A DNA stretch of 64,000 bases from contig NC_084938.1 in the NCBI RefSeq assembly GCF_958298935.1, forward strand, positions 7,881,501 to 7,945,500. The letters are read 5' to 3'. This DNA is from Phragmites australis. Taxonomy: Eukaryota; Streptophyta; Magnoliopsida; Poales; Poaceae. The notes beneath the pieces were generated by a model that saw only the letters and a program-made list of their open reading frames with translations, ran no database searches and was not told the DNA's origin. The position numbers were made by a program, and so were the translations under genes. Positions 1 through 12,058 of this stretch are shown here, in pieces; position 1 is the stretch's first letter, and each line of letters opens with the position of its first letter.

Positions 1-14
1 TTTGGCTTAACGAT

Positions 15-3000
15 TCACCCTTCATTATGATCACGATGTACATAGGGAGGTTCGTCGGTGTCTTCCATGGGACCTAGGTCGACGTCCTCTCTGAAAGGAG
101 GTAGAGCGTTGAATTGGTTGTAGTCTTCCTCGTCAACAACATTCTTTAATCCGATAATCCTTCTTTTTCTTTGAAGAACCATGTGGCATACCGTACTTGT
201 CACTCTTCACACTCCCTAGAAGATCTGGCCAGCAGTGAAAGAGACTACAATTCTTCATTTTCCTTGATGATTGTAGTCTTCCTCGTCCGGGTCCTTAACA
301 TAGAAGATCTACATAACATCATTCGCAAGTACAAATAGTTCTTCTCTGTATCCAACGAGTTTTTGGTCCACTGTAGTCATACCATACTTGTCGATCTTTA
401 CACCCCCTGGGAGTCTGACCCATTGGCACTAGAAAAGAGGAACCTTGGCACCAGAAAAGAGGAACCTTTAATACTCCATAATCGAGCTCCTAGATCTCCT
501 CTATGAATCCGTAATAGGTCTCCCTATTTCCATTGCAGTCGTAGGCATCATACGGACACCGCTATTTTGGTTGGAGCTCTTATTATCTTAGGCTCTCGTA
601 TAAAATGTATAGCTATTCATGTCATATCCTTGAAATGTGAGGATTGTAGTAGACGGTCCGTGAGCCAACACATTCAATTGAGCACACTCTATCTGCTTAT
701 CCATCACTTGTCTGCGTAACCAAGCACCAAAATGATCTCTGTGCTCTCGCGCGATCCAAACATCGGACTTCCCTGGGTTTCTGGTGCGTAGCATGTTCTG
801 GTGTTCTTCGACATACGGGTCCATTACAACTGATTTTTGCAAAACTGCAAAATGTGCTTGCGTGAATGAAACAGGGTCGTTAGTGCGGAATGCATTTTTA
901 CCTATCATCCCTTTCCCCTGTAGCCCCCCAATCGATTTGAGATTCATGTAGTCGACGTAGAAATCAATGATCTCCTCGGTGCCCCAGCCCTCGGCCATGC
1001 AGCCTTCCGGCCGATTTTTGTTACAAACATATTTCTTAAGAACTCCCACAAACCTCTTGAAAGGGTACATCTGATGTAGAAACATGGGGAAAAGAATCCG
1101 TATCTCTTTCACAATGTGAACAAGGAGATGCACCATGATATCAAAAAATGATGGAGGGAAGAACACTTCAAGATGGGATAGAGTCTCGACCACGTCTTTC
1201 TATAGCTTATTTAGCTTGGTCAGATCGATGGCCTTCTGTGATATCGCGTTGAAGAATGAAGACAACTTTATGATTGGGTTTCGGACCTTCGGCGGTAGAA
1301 TACCTCTAATTGCAATTGGAAGCATCTGTATCATCATTACATGAAAATCATAAAACTTCATGCCAGTTAATTTCAAGTCTTTCATGTTTACTAGTCTCTT
1401 TATGTTGGCAGAGTAACCGGATGGAACTTTGATTCCATGCAAGCACTTGCACATTGTAATTTTCTCCACCTTGCTCAGATTGTAGCTCGTGGGGTCAAGA
1501 TATTTGTTACATTCTTCCATCTCTTCGGGATGTAGATCATGTTTGAGTTTCAAACATTTCAGGTCATTTCGTGCTTGGAGTGTATCCTTTGTTTTGTCAG
1601 GTATGTCTAGTAACATACCAATCAAGCTATCACACACGTTCTTCTCAATGTAGATGACATCGATTGCGTGTTGAACCACCAAATCTGGCCAATATGCTAA
1701 GTCATAAAAGACAGATTTCTTTTTGAACATAGGAGCTCTAAGATTAGATTTCGGAACCGGTGTACTCCCGCGTCCCTTTCCAAGGATAACCCTATGTCCC
1801 TTTACCATCTGATATACCTGTCTCCCAGTGCAATGCTTAGGAGGTAATCGAGTCTCAACTTTCCCATTAAAAGCTCTCCTGTTGCTGCGGTATATGTGAT
1901 CCTTGTGAAGAAATTTACGATGACCTAGGTACACTATTTTTTGGCTGTTCTTCAGCCACAAGCTCTCTGTTTCATCCAAGCAATGTACGCATGCACAATA
2001 GCCTTTAACAGTCTGGCCTGATAGGTTGCTAAGGGCTGGCCAATCTTGGATTATTGCGAACAACATTGCACGTAGGGTGAAGTTCTCTCGTTTGTATGCA
2101 TCACATACCTACACACCATCGTTCCAGAGTATTACAAGATCCTCCATTAATGGTTTTAGGTAGACATTGATATCATTTTCAGATTGCCTCGGCCCTGGTA
2201 TCAGCACCGGTATCATAATGTACTTCCGCTTCATACACAACCAAGGAGAAATATTGTAGATACATAGAGTCACATGCCAAGTGCTATGATTACTGCTCAT
2301 GTTGCTGAATGGATTCATCCCATCTATACTCAACCCAAATCTTATATTCCTCACATCTTCTGCAAAAGGCTTCTTGTTTCTCCACTGCGTAGAATCAGCG
2401 GGGTGTCTTAGCATTCCATCATCCTTGCGCTCATTGGTGTGCCATCGCATCAATTCGGCATGCCTTTTGTTCGCGAATAAACGCTCCAAACGGGGGACTA
2501 TAGGAAATACCACATCACCTTCACGGGATGCCTTTTCTTCTTTCCTTCACCATCGATATCATCACCGTCATGCTTGTACCATGCTGCACCACAGACGAGA
2601 CACGCTTGCATGTCTGCATGCTCTCCGTGATACAACATGCAATCGTTTGGACATCATGCATTTTCTGTACTTCTAACCCCAATAGGTACACAACTTGCTT
2701 GGCCTGGTATGTATTTTCTGACATCATATTTTTTTTTGGAAGCAATTTCTTCAAGAACAGTGATAACTCTGTGAAGCTTGTATCAGACCACCCGTTGCTT
2801 GCCTTCAATTACAACAATGAAAGCACGGTACGCAACTTTGTGTGCTCCTTCTCGCAGCCCAGGAACAACGGTGTTTTAAAGTCCTCTAACATATGCTGAA
2901 ACTTTTAAAACTCTCTTTCATTGGTGAAGTTTCCCTCCCCATCACACAACATCTGCTCCAGATCATCGACGTCGGCATCGGCCAATATCTCCTCTAGATC

Positions 3001-3521
3001 ATCATTGACCAACGTATCTCCGACAGGCGGCATATCGATGTATTCGTCGACCGGCATATCGGTGCACATGTCTTCGTCTTCTTTTTCTATGTATTGCCCT
3101 TCCTGTACGATCTCAGCTTTATCGTGCTCGGTCCAATGGGTATAGCCAGGCATAAAGCCCTTTGGCATCAAGTGAGAATGTATCTATTGGGTGGTGGAGA
3201 ACTGCTTCTTGTTCTCGCAATCGACGCATGGATATCACATGTATTGAGACTATGTATTTGACTTGTGCGTCGTGGCTTATACCAGGAAACAATCCACGTC
3301 GTTCTTGTACACTGCGCTCACACGGCTCGCATCGTACATCCATCTTCTGTCTATCTACAATTATATCATTATTGTAAATCCAAATTCATAACATCTAGAA
3401 CATTTTACGATCACCAACAAATAATTATCTCGCCATCTCCTACCGGCAATTGGCCTAGGTTGGAGGAGCCGCCTTTTGCATGCTTTCGCGTCTGCTTCCG
3501 ATGAGTATTTGTTGGTGCCAT
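15..3521 (-). pseudogene. TNP2-like CACTA transposase, inactivated
   Basis: A transposase relic. A first short exon begins at the ATG at 3519-3521, matching the first exon of the CACTA copy at 7842. Domains in order: Transpos_assoc (about 3240-2905; YPCVDCENKKQF, then GYTHWTEHD), Transposase_21 core (about 2513-1250; FPIVPRLERLF, RNIRFGLSIDGMNPF, LSGQTVKGY), DUF4218 (1193-600; FFDIMVHLLVHI, NRPEGCMAEGW) and DUF4216 (about 550-15; ELDYGVLKVPLFW). Breaks are in-frame TAG codons at 3184-3186, 2109-2111 and 1200-1202, plus frame changes in 2500-2900 and in the DUF4216 part. The core is otherwise continuous, so decay is fairly recent. It would have cut and joined element ends in the nucleus. This copy cannot make a full protein. 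Confidence 0.85.
425..468. repeat. 22-bp tandem duplication in DUF4216 region
   Basis: Two adjacent copies of a 22-bp unit (425-446 and 447-468) differ at one base. They sit inside the DUF4216 coding relic and contribute to its frame loss. Confidence 0.85.
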
Positions 3522-3584
3522 CCCTAGACATTTTCTTTATTATTCAACACCTTATCTATGACTCATTAAAGAAACATGAAAAAT

Positions 3585-3960
3585 AAATACGCTCATACAT
3601 AAATATAATTGTATCTTGCTACATACCTAAATATCATGGAGAAATTTTCTAATTCATTAAAAATCAAAATAAATACGCTCATACCTAAAGTTTCCATATT
3701 GAGAACATGCTAATTAATTAAAACAGAAAAAAATATAATTGGAGCTTTCTACATACCTAAATATTATGGCTAATTTTTCTAATTCACTAAAAATCAATCA
3801 TAAATATGCTCATACCTAAAGTTTCTATATTGGAGCTTAGTAATTAATTAAAATATAAAAATATAATTGAAGTTTGCTATATACCTTAATATCATGGCTA
3901 AATTTTCTAATTCATTAAAAACCAATAATAAATATGCTCATACATATAGCTAATGTAAAT
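3585..3960. repeat. Diverged tandem repeat upstream of CACTA transposase
   Basis: The phrase AAATA(C/T)GCTCATAC recurs at about 3585, 3671, 3802 and 3930, each followed by similar AT-rich text, giving units of roughly 86, 131 and 128 bp. It lies between the first coding exon and the element end, in probable leader or intron sequence. Confidence 0.7.
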
Positions 3961-4284
3961 CAATAATAAAGACACTTTCCACCATAATTGAAGCTTCCAT
4001 ATCATAAATGAGGTATAATTGTATCTACGTTGTCTCAAAATATCATGGCCATAGGTTCATCTCCATCATTTCAAAATCTAGAGCAATTTAGCAAATAAAA
4101 TTCAAATAGAAATAGATTGAATAGGAAGTTACACACTTTGGGACACCTAGGGCATGAGGATTCTTTAAAATTTTGAAGCCACCAAGATCCTGGGGAGCAA
4201 AAATGATCATCACCGAGCAAGAATAGAACTCCTCTCTGTTATGCTCGAGTTTGCGGAAGAAGATGGTAACTTTTATATAGCTAG

Positions 4285-4498
4285 GACATCACTGTCGGCT
4301 CATTTAACCAACCGGCAGTAATGTTATGCTATCACTGTCGGTCGGTGAATTAAGCCGGCAGTGATGAGGGAGCAGGGCATCACTACCGGCTCAATTCTTC
4401 TCATATAGCTTATGAATCAACAGTGATACCTTATCACTGCTGACCTATTAAAAATCAGTAGTGATGAGTCGACATATAAGAACAGTTCTATAGTTGTG
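4285..4498 (-). repeat. CACTA subterminal repeats and terminal repeat
   Basis: Short direct and inverted units such as CACTGTCGG and CCGGCAGTGATG repeat up to the terminal CTATAGTTGTG. In CACTA elements such units are transposase-binding sites. Confidence 0.75.
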
Positions 4499-5288
4499 TC
4501 TATTACTTTTTAGCATTTCAGACGGCAAAGTAAAGTATGATGTTTCTCACTCTTTTTTTTTTCGCGAACAAGTATGATGCTTCTCTAATCCTTCATTGTA
4601 ATGCGTGCATGTCTGCAAGACACTACACTAATGATAGGATTAGAAAATGAATTTTAGCAATATCCCACAAGCTGATATCGACACTCAACTTGTAATACCC
4701 CGTATTTTAGATTGTGTTAATTATATCATATTAATAACTATGTTAGTTTAATGACCTTTAATTTTACTTAGTACTATCTCTGTTCTCTTTTACTTATCGT
4801 TTAAGACATCGATATGGTCTCCAACAAACACGTTTAACTATTATTATTGATAATTACCTCTTGATAAAAGTTAATAAAAATTAGATGATGTCAAAATATT
4901 TTTCATGATAAATTCTCTACTATCGTTTTCGTATGCTAAATCCTAATAATTTGTGTATATTAGTAGTCAAAATTTCTAAAATTTAACTACACATATTTTA
5001 AGATGATATCTATTTAAGAACAGATATAATACTAAAGATAGTAATCGTATTTTAGCCGACAAAGTTCTTTCACCGGTGTAACTAAATTATTTTAATAAGC
5101 ATTGAACCGGATAATCGCATTGTTTTATTGTGTGCCTACACCTGCATGCATGTTCATACGGATAGGTGTATGTGTGGGTGTGAACCCAATTTGTAGTTGG
5201 TTAGAATATTCATGGGGCCCGGCTGTCATAGAGGAACGCATTACTCAAAAACATTCCTGATGTAACAGTGATGGTAGAGAGGAGAGCT
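4499..5288. other. AT-rich spacer, no gene seen
   Basis: AT-rich sequence without a recognisable coding segment, RNA gene or repeat end. Confidence 0.5.
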
Positions 5289-5790
5289 GGGAATGAAAAC
5301 GGATCGAATACGCATGAAATTGAATTTGGATAGTACGATTTATCACATTTTAATCTGAATGCGAATCCGGATCTGGATATTCTCGAATACGAATACGAAT
5401 CGGATAGTTCGAATACGAATCCGCATTTGGATATTTAATCGATCTTCGAAATTCAGGTCGAAAATTTAATTTTTTGAAAAAATTTGACTGAAATTTATTC
5501 TAATTTGATTGGGCCGGAATTTTAGAAATTTTGTTCAAAATTCATGTTGGAAATTTAAATTTTTGATCAAATTTAACTGAAATTTGATTGAAATTTGTTC
5601 CAATTTGATTAGGTTGGAATTTCGTTCATATCTGAAAATTTTAAAACTTTAGCAAAATTTGGTTCCCTGGTTGACGGATACAGATATAAATCGAATATAT
5701 TTCAAATTCGGATATATTCATTTTAGTATCTATTTCAAAAACAAATACGAAATCAAATAATTCAGATTTTCTGCTATCCATGTTCACCCT
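5289..5790. mobile_element. Possible MITE with diverged terminal inverted repeats
   Basis: The left end GGGAATGAAAACGGAT and the complement of the right end, AGGGTGAACATGGAT, are similar. The interior is AT-rich with CGAATACGAAT and CGGATAT runs common in grass hAT-like MITEs. I could not find a convincing target duplication, so the boundaries are tentative. Confidence 0.4.
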
Positions 5791-6857
5791 AAGGAGGGAG
5801 GACCCAACAAATGCTAATCAGGTTACCAACCTGCCCGTGCGTTAGAGGTAAGCAACCAATAAAATAATCGACGTTGACATGAGACAGTGAGCATGAGCAG
5901 AGGAGAGGACACGACTGGTGCGTCAACGTGTTTTCTTACCGCATACGTGTCACGGCAGCATTGGCCTAGCTTTAATCGGTTAGAGTTTTTAATTGGCCGA
6001 GTCGATCTAGTTCACTGCTCGGTCGAGTGACCGTCCGCCCGAGCGTTGCCAGTACATTGTGTTCACTGCTCAATTTCGTCACATAGAGTCCGCTCATCCC
6101 AGAGTTCGGGTCGCGTATGCTGGCATAAGAACAATGTTAAATATCGATGGTAGGCAATGGTGGTGAGAAGTAGTTCGTAGCAGTGATTGGTGCTGCTGTA
6201 TAAGTGGCTTGTACTACTATAGAAGCATAGTTGAAGAAAATAGTAGAAATAAATATTGGTCAGGCCGTGCTAATTAAGGCAGATGGCGTATATTGTGTTG
6301 GCATACTTACATTCCGCATGTATCTTATTTTGACAATGTTATATCGCCTCTTTAAGCAAGCGAGATATGTGTTACTAATATTCTAACATTCCATCTTTAT
6401 GTTTACATTTTAAATTGTTCTGACGCTTATATTCTGTGTGAGTTTTGTATTTAAAGTTATGGTATTGCTTACATTTGGCATGTTTTTGATAACTAAAGTT
6501 AATTATATTGTTTACATTCTGTATTCAATTTATATGTTACATTGGTGTGATATTTTTACCGTTATTATGCTTATATTCAGTGTGCATTTTATATCGGATG
6601 ACGGTATGATGTCTCTGTATTGACCTTATAAACTGGTGTTATGACGACAATCATTTTGTGACTGTATGAGTTCTACAATGGGGATGACTCGTGTTTAGAA
6701 TAGGGTGCTTGGTGATGGAGCCGTAGGAGCGATCAAGTACTAAGTATGTCAAGAGATGCGATTCCCGAAGGACCAAATAGCTCTACTATCTTCTAGAACA
6801 TGCATGGATGGATGGTGTTCTAGTGGAGACTATTGATGTCGGAGTAGCCCTCTATAG
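5791..6857. other. Spacer without recognised gene
   Basis: Mixed AT-rich sequence up to the AGT target site of the next CACTA element. The one open frame (6438-6623) is AT-rich, hydrophobic by composition, and has no recognisable domain. Confidence 0.5.
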
Positions 6858-6894
6858 AGTCACTACTACAGAACCCCACATAATAGCTGCCACC

Positions 6895-7085
6895 TTTAGT
6901 GTCGGTTCAAAGAAACCGGTACTGAAAGAGGTATCAGTGCCGGTTCTAAAACTCCCGCCCGCGATCGAGGGCCTGGAGTTAAGAATCGGCACTGATAGTT
7001 ACTATCAGTGCCGGTTCTAATAACAAACCGGCACTGATAGTGGTATTTCAATGCCGGTTCCTCTTTAAACCGGCACTGATAGCCT
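6895..7085 (+). repeat. 5' subterminal repeats of CACTA element
   Basis: Repeated CAGTGCCGGTTCTAA-type units and their complements (AACCGGCACTGATAG) are spaced tens of bases apart, mirroring those at the 3' end. Confidence 0.85.
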
Positions 7086-7841
7086 GCTACAGTATATATA
7101 GCCCATCTTCTTCCCCGTCTCGACCCAAAACAGAGCCGCCGCCGCCACAGCCCAGTGTTACAGTGCCTCCTTGCCACTTTTTTTTTGGCGATTCAAGGTT
7201 TTTTTTTTTGCGTGGGAGCCTTCAAAATTTGGAGGAGTCAACTGTTTTAAGGTTAGTGAGATCTATATTTCATTTTTGGATAGATTACTTGGTAGATTGC
7301 TCTAGGGTTGATGATGGATGGTGCTTGTTCCATGGTTATGGATTTAGAGATGTAGTTGAGATCTAATTTAGGTAAAGTTTGCAACTTTGTCGTTGTTAGA
7401 TATATAGAGATGATCTAAATTTGATTCTTAGTTGGATTTTAGTTATTAGATTTCTCTAGGTTTGAATTTAGGTGGTTGTTAGTTGGTGTTGAAATTTGAA
7501 ATGAGCATGAGCTCAAATATCCATATAAATTAGAGAAAGGTCGTAATTTTATCATTGTAGATGATTTAAAGAGTTGCAACTTTGCAACTTGTTGAACCAT
7601 TATTGCCATTCAAAAATTGCAAAAATACCGCTAGAACTGTCATTCGAGTGGCATCCAAAGAATAAAAAATCAGGGAGGTATTTGTAAAATGTCTCTAAAA
7701 TCTAGCTCTAATTTTCTAGTATGTGGATTGCGTATACTTTTAAAATCATGTATTTTAATAATAATCCAGTGGATTTCCTCTGTTAATTAATCAACATAGT
7801 GAATTTAACATGTACAGTTGATAAAATACTGTGTTGTAGGG

Positions 7842-9400
7842 ATGGCACGTCCACCCACGGGTCGCAATCAGACTCGGCAGCTTTTGGAAGGCGGGTCCCC
7901 CGACCCGGCCCAAGTACCGGAAGGAGATGGGCCCTCAAATAGGGACCAATCAGGATGCGAGGTAATTCAATGAATATGTTCTAGATTTTGAAATGTTTAA
8001 TGATTCTAAGTCCAATGTGTTTAATTATAATGATTTGCAGATAGACCGGTCATGGATGTACAAGGAACGAGGACCAGAGTTCATTGTTGGCATCGAGGCT
8101 TTTTTGAGGGCTGCCGCGGCGTACAAGAAGCCAAAAGGAAAGCGTGACGAGCACTATATACGCTGTCCGTGTGTCGACTGCAAGAATGAGAAGCAGTTTT
8201 CAAACATAGAGCAGATCCGTGCACACTTGATTCGCAGGGGTTTCAAGGCTGGCTACACCCGTTGGACTGAGCACGGTGAACTTGCAGATGTTGGGCGTGA
8301 AGGGCAACCAACAGTCGAAGGAGACAGAGTCAACGATCCGACGGCTAAAGAAGACTTCGATATGTCGGCATTTGAAGATACTTTTGTCAAGAACGATGAT
8401 CAGGACAGTTTTGTTGGCAACAATGAAGAAGGCATAGAACAAATGTTGCGCGATGGGAAGGGGGACTTCACCATTGAAAGACAACATCAAAAGTACTAGT
8501 GCATGATAGAGGACTCTAAAACACCAGTTTACCCGAACTGTAAAGATGAGCATAGCAAGTTTCATGTGGTGCTGACACTGATGCAAATGAAGGCTAGCAA
8601 TGGTTGGGCCGATAAGGGTTTCAACGAATTGTTAGAATTCTTGAGAGAATTGCTTCCAGAGGGGAACGCGTTGCCCGGAAACACGTACCATGCCAAGCAG
8701 TTTGTCTGCCCGTTGGGATTGGAAGTAGAGAAAATACATGCATGTGAAAATGACTGCATGTTGTTCCGCGGCGAGGATGCAGACTTGGAAGCGTGTCGCG
8801 TTTGCAATGCACCACGGTACAAGAGCAGCGTTGATGATATCGAGAGCGATGGCGTAGGGGTGAAGAGAAAGAAGAAAAGACCCCCCGTTAAGATGGCTTG
8901 GTATTTCCCTATAGTCCCCCGTTTGAAGCGATTGTTTGCTAACAGAGCGAATGCCGAGCTGATGCAATGGCACGTCAAACAGCGCAAGAAAGATGGAATG
9001 CTTAGACACCCTGCTGATGGCATGCAATGGAGGAGATTCGATTCGAAATACAAGGAATTCAGAGATGAAGTGAGGAATATAAGGTTCGGGTTGAGTACGG
9101 ATGGGATGAATCCTTTCGGCAACACGAGAAGTACTCATAGCACTTGGCCTGTGACTCTCTGTATCTACAACCTTTCACCTTGGATGTGCATGAAGCGGAA
9201 GTACCTTATGATGCCTCTGCTGATTAGTGGGCCGAATCAATCAGGCAACGATATCGATGTGTACCTCAAACCATTGGTGGAAGATCTTCTTGTACTGTGG
9301 AAAGATGGCGTACGGGTATGGGATGAGTACAGACGCGAGAATTTCACTCTGCGCGTGATGCTGTTCGTGACGATTTCAGATGCTGTTCGTGACGATTTTA
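7842..9400 (+). pseudogene. TNP2-like transposase, N-terminal part, core deleted
   Basis: A short first exon starts at ATG 7842 and ends before GTAATT at 7962. The next exon begins after TTTGCAG at 8041. Domains: Transpos_assoc (about 8041-8290; DRSWMYKERGPEF, RCPCVDCKNEKQF, GYTRWTEHG), then the start of Transposase_21 (8580-9370; FPIVPRLKRLF, RNIRFGLSTDGMNPF, DVYLKPLVEDLLVLW). An in-frame TAG lies at 8497-8499. The protein stops resembling TNP2 right after MLFVTI. The section present in the 4.5-kb copy from LSGQTVKGY onward is absent, and the next module follows directly. A 22-bp tandem duplication at 9357-9400 shifts the frame at this junction. An active full-length transposase is therefore unlikely. 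Confidence 0.85.
9357..9400. repeat. 22-bp tandem duplication at deletion junction
   Basis: GATGCTGTTCGTGACGATTT occurs at 9357 and again at 9379. The 22-bp shift puts the TNP2 part and the following module in different frames. Removing one copy would make them continuous. Confidence 0.9.
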
Positions 9401-10270
9401 GATTGGCAGGTCGACCAATGCGTCGAAGGGGCTCTCTTGAACGATCGTCTGATACCACGAGGATACGCTAAGGTCTACATGGACTCTATGCGAAAGCCGT
9501 ACCGTAAGCTTGACATGGATTACACTGGAGAGACATGTTCCAAGAGGCTCAGATCAAATGTGGGTGGCTTCGTTTTGTGGCACAAGCGCTACATATTGTT
9601 TGAAGATGAGACAGACGAGTCATCTGATGCGGAGTCGGACCCAGCACACAGAAGAGATCCAACTCTTCAACGGTCGGCGCCAGTGCCACCATCACCAGGA
9701 AGAGATCCAACTCCTCCACTGTCGCTGCCACTGCCACCGTCACCGAGAAGAGAGCCGACTCCTCCCCCACGCAAGTCGCCAACAAGAGAGTCAACTCTTC
9801 CCCCTCCAAAATCCGCAACAGTGCCACCAAGGGAGCCAACACCTCCCCCTCCGAAGTCAGCACCAGTGCCTCCAAGTGAGCCAACTCCTCCTCCTCCGAA
9901 GTCAGCAACACTGCCACCAAAATTGCCAACTCCTCTGAAGTTGACAACATGCTCTCAGTCTAAGAAGGTGGTATCACCTGAGAAGTTGCCTTATGAAAGA
10001 ACTGTAGAGGAAAACAGAGCGATAGTGAACGCCGAAGTCAAGAATTTTTTTAAAAAGCGAGAGCCTGCGAAGAAAAAACCACTCACTGAAGAAACAGAAA
10101 AGTTTCTCTTGACGCTGAGCAAACCTGCTGTGGCTAAGCGTCAATCAGACTACGAGCGTATCAAAGGAAAGAAATTCTTGAGGCAGGCTTCTATTGATCA
10201 GGTACGGGAAGAACAACAACTAGAAAGATTCCTTAAGGATGCCAATATGACAAGAGAGCAATTTTTTTAA
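9401..10270 (+). pseudogene. CACTA second module: DUF8039-like plus proline-rich linker
   Basis: Continues from the TNP2 piece after the duplication. The first part (LIPRGYAKVYMDSMRKPYRK ... VGGFVLWHKRYIL) resembles the DUF8039-like region found in grass CACTA proteins, judged by pattern only. A low-complexity stretch follows (about 9640-9950) of repeated P-S-P and PTPPPPKS units, then a charged tail (KKPLTEETEKFLLTL ... LKDANMTREQFF). The TAA at 10268-10270 follows a run of seven T; one T fewer would lead straight into NESVAPKAAERWQF of the next module. This suggests a one-base frameshift rather than a true end. Function unknown; probably a DNA-binding or linker part of the element's protein. 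Confidence 0.65.
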
Positions 10271-11470
10271 CGAGTCCGTGGCACCCAAAGCAGCCGAGAG
10301 ATGGCAATTTAAGCTGAGCGAACTATTGGTCGCGCCGAACGAGTGGGCCAAACTGACATATCAACTTCAGAAATTTCATGCGTTGTACATGAATGAGTCG
10401 AAGGAGGGTAGGGAAATTTTCGAGGCCAGAGTCAAGGAACAAGATCTCCTCCACGGGGACGACAATATTTTTATATTCTTCGAGGAAATGTATCGACTGT
10501 ACCAGTATGATGCCCTCGACGTGTCTATCTTGAGTTGTTGGACTCTGTAAGTGTCGTATACGTATAATTCACAATATACATTTCTGTACCATTGTATTGA
10601 ATCTCTTAACTTATTCCTTGTGTAGAATGGAGGTACAAAGATGCAGAAAGAAGTGCATCATGCATGTGGGATTTATCGACCCATATCTTGTTAACCTGAC
10701 AATGATGAAATCTACCGACCTAAAGAAAACCGAGGACTATGTATTGAAGTGTCTTCTGGAGCTACAATTGAAGAAATACATACTTTTATCCTACCACTGG
10801 GGGTACGTATTTCTACTCTTTTTGAGCAATACATCGTTAAAAATTAGGACCAACTAACCTATAGTGACCTATGTATAGTTTTCACTGGATCATTCTTGTC
10901 ATCCAGTCAGATATTAGCAAGATCTTTATTTTTAACTCACAAGATAATCTGAAAGAAACCTACCAACCCGTCATTGACTTGCTACAAAGGTAAAAACTGA
11001 CCATTTCGTTATTGCTCTTGTAATATTTGATTTGATTGAATCTAAATCTACTTACGGTAATAATCGCACACATATAGAGTGTACCCGCGATACATCAAGA
11101 AGAGAATTAGATACAGGCCATACACGAAACAATGGACAGTCCGACATGGCTTTCCTTGTAGGAAGCAGGGTCCGGGCAATAATTTATGTGGTTTTTATGT
11201 AATGGAATCCATGCACAGCTTCAACACAGAGGATTCGATCCTGCCGGAAGATCCTGAGGTAGGCGGTATACACATTGATGACTAATTTTCAGGTTTGATA
11301 CGCCAAAATCATATGTATTGATTTATTCAATTCTTCAACACACTTCAAGAACGTCTCATGCCTTATGAAATCAACACACTTCAAGAACAACTTATCAGGT
11401 TTATCAATGATGAAATCATCAATTCAACCGGCGAGTTCCATGAAATTGGATCGTCTTTCTCGTTACCTTC
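10271..11470 (+). pseudogene. Ulp1/C48-type protease module of CACTA element
   Basis: Spread over several exons: 10271-10548 (acid-rich WAKLTYQLQKFHALYMN), 10625-10804, about 10879-10991, 11079-11285 and a final piece near 11358-11466 (LQEQLIRFINDEI). Splice borders such as CT|GTAAGT and TATAG|TTTTCAC are visible. The cysteine-protease signature is present: HWIILVI (His, near 10880), then GPGNNLCGFYVMES (Cys, near 11190) with an upstream Gln. The residue expected to be the catalytic Asp, in a DS motif, is Asn (AAC at 10934-10936; IFIFNSQD). Such modules are common in plant CACTA and Mutator elements; whether they remove SUMO is not known. The Asn change and upstream frameshifts argue against normal activity. 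Confidence 0.75.
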
Positions 11471-11735
11471 AACCCATAAAAAGGGCAGAGTTCAGACCCA
11501 TCGGTTCACAAGAAATCTTAAACTCCATAAGATTATTGTAATGAAACTTGATAAGTATGTGGTGTATACATATTGTGACGAGACTTGATTTTTTATAAAT
11601 ACTATTTATATGTGGTTGTGTATATATGCTGTGATGAAACTTGATATGTATGCGTGTCTATTTCCGGCAACGTCCAAAATTTGAAAATGGCACTCTACTG
11701 GCGGCAACCGCTACGTTTTTAAAAAAAGGCGGGAA

Positions 11736-11999
11736 ACACCTATCAGTGCCGGTTGGTAACAAACAACCGGCACTGATATCACTCATATCAGTTCCGGTTG
11801 GTAATACTAACCGGCACTGATAGGTGCACTATCAGTGCCGGTTCTAATCTAGAACCGGCATTGATAGTGATTTTCAGTGCTGATTCCATACCCGACACTG
11901 ATAGTCACTGACTATCAGTGCCGATTAATCAATGCCGGCTCATAAACCGACACTGATCACATTTTTGAACCGGCACTGATCACCTGTTCTGCAGTAGTG
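11736..11999 (+). repeat. 3' subterminal repeats of CACTA element
   Basis: At least seven CAGTGCCGGTT / AACCGGCACTGAT units in both orientations run up to the terminal CTGCAGTAGTG. Confidence 0.85.
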
Positions 12000-12058
12000 A
12001 GTGTAAAAGAGTGAAATTTCACCTCTGTGACTTTCGAGTTGGGAAGCTTACGGTCATG

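Larger units (their letters stand above)
1..4498 (-). mobile_element. CACTA (En/Spm) transposon, truncated by window start
   Basis: A DNA transposon read on the minus strand. Its 5' end is at 4498, where the plus strand ends in CTATAGTTGTG, the complement of a CACAACTATAG terminal repeat. Just inside (about 4285-4480) lie inverted subterminal units of the CACTGTCGG / CCGGCAGTGATG type that are usual for grass CACTA ends. The body carries a TNP2-like transposase relic with the same exon plan as the complete element at 6861-11999. The other end lies outside the window, so the target duplication cannot be checked. Confidence 0.85.
6861..11999 (+). mobile_element. Complete CACTA (En/Spm) transposon with target duplication
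   Basis: The left end CACTACTACAGAAC at 6861 and the complement of the right end, CACTACTGCAGAAC ending at 11999, match at 13 of 14 bases. The flanks are AGT at 6858-6860 and AGT at 12000-12002, the 3-bp target duplication expected for this superfamily. Subterminal ATCAGTGCCGGTT units in both orientations fill about 6895-7085 and 11736-11990. The 5139-bp element is short for an autonomous CACTA because the transposase core is partly missing. It could still be moved by a transposase supplied elsewhere, since both ends are well preserved. Confidence 0.95.

Noticed and set aside
2299..2899. Plus-strand frames in the first CACTA element
   Set aside because: Antisense of the TNP2-like coding relic.
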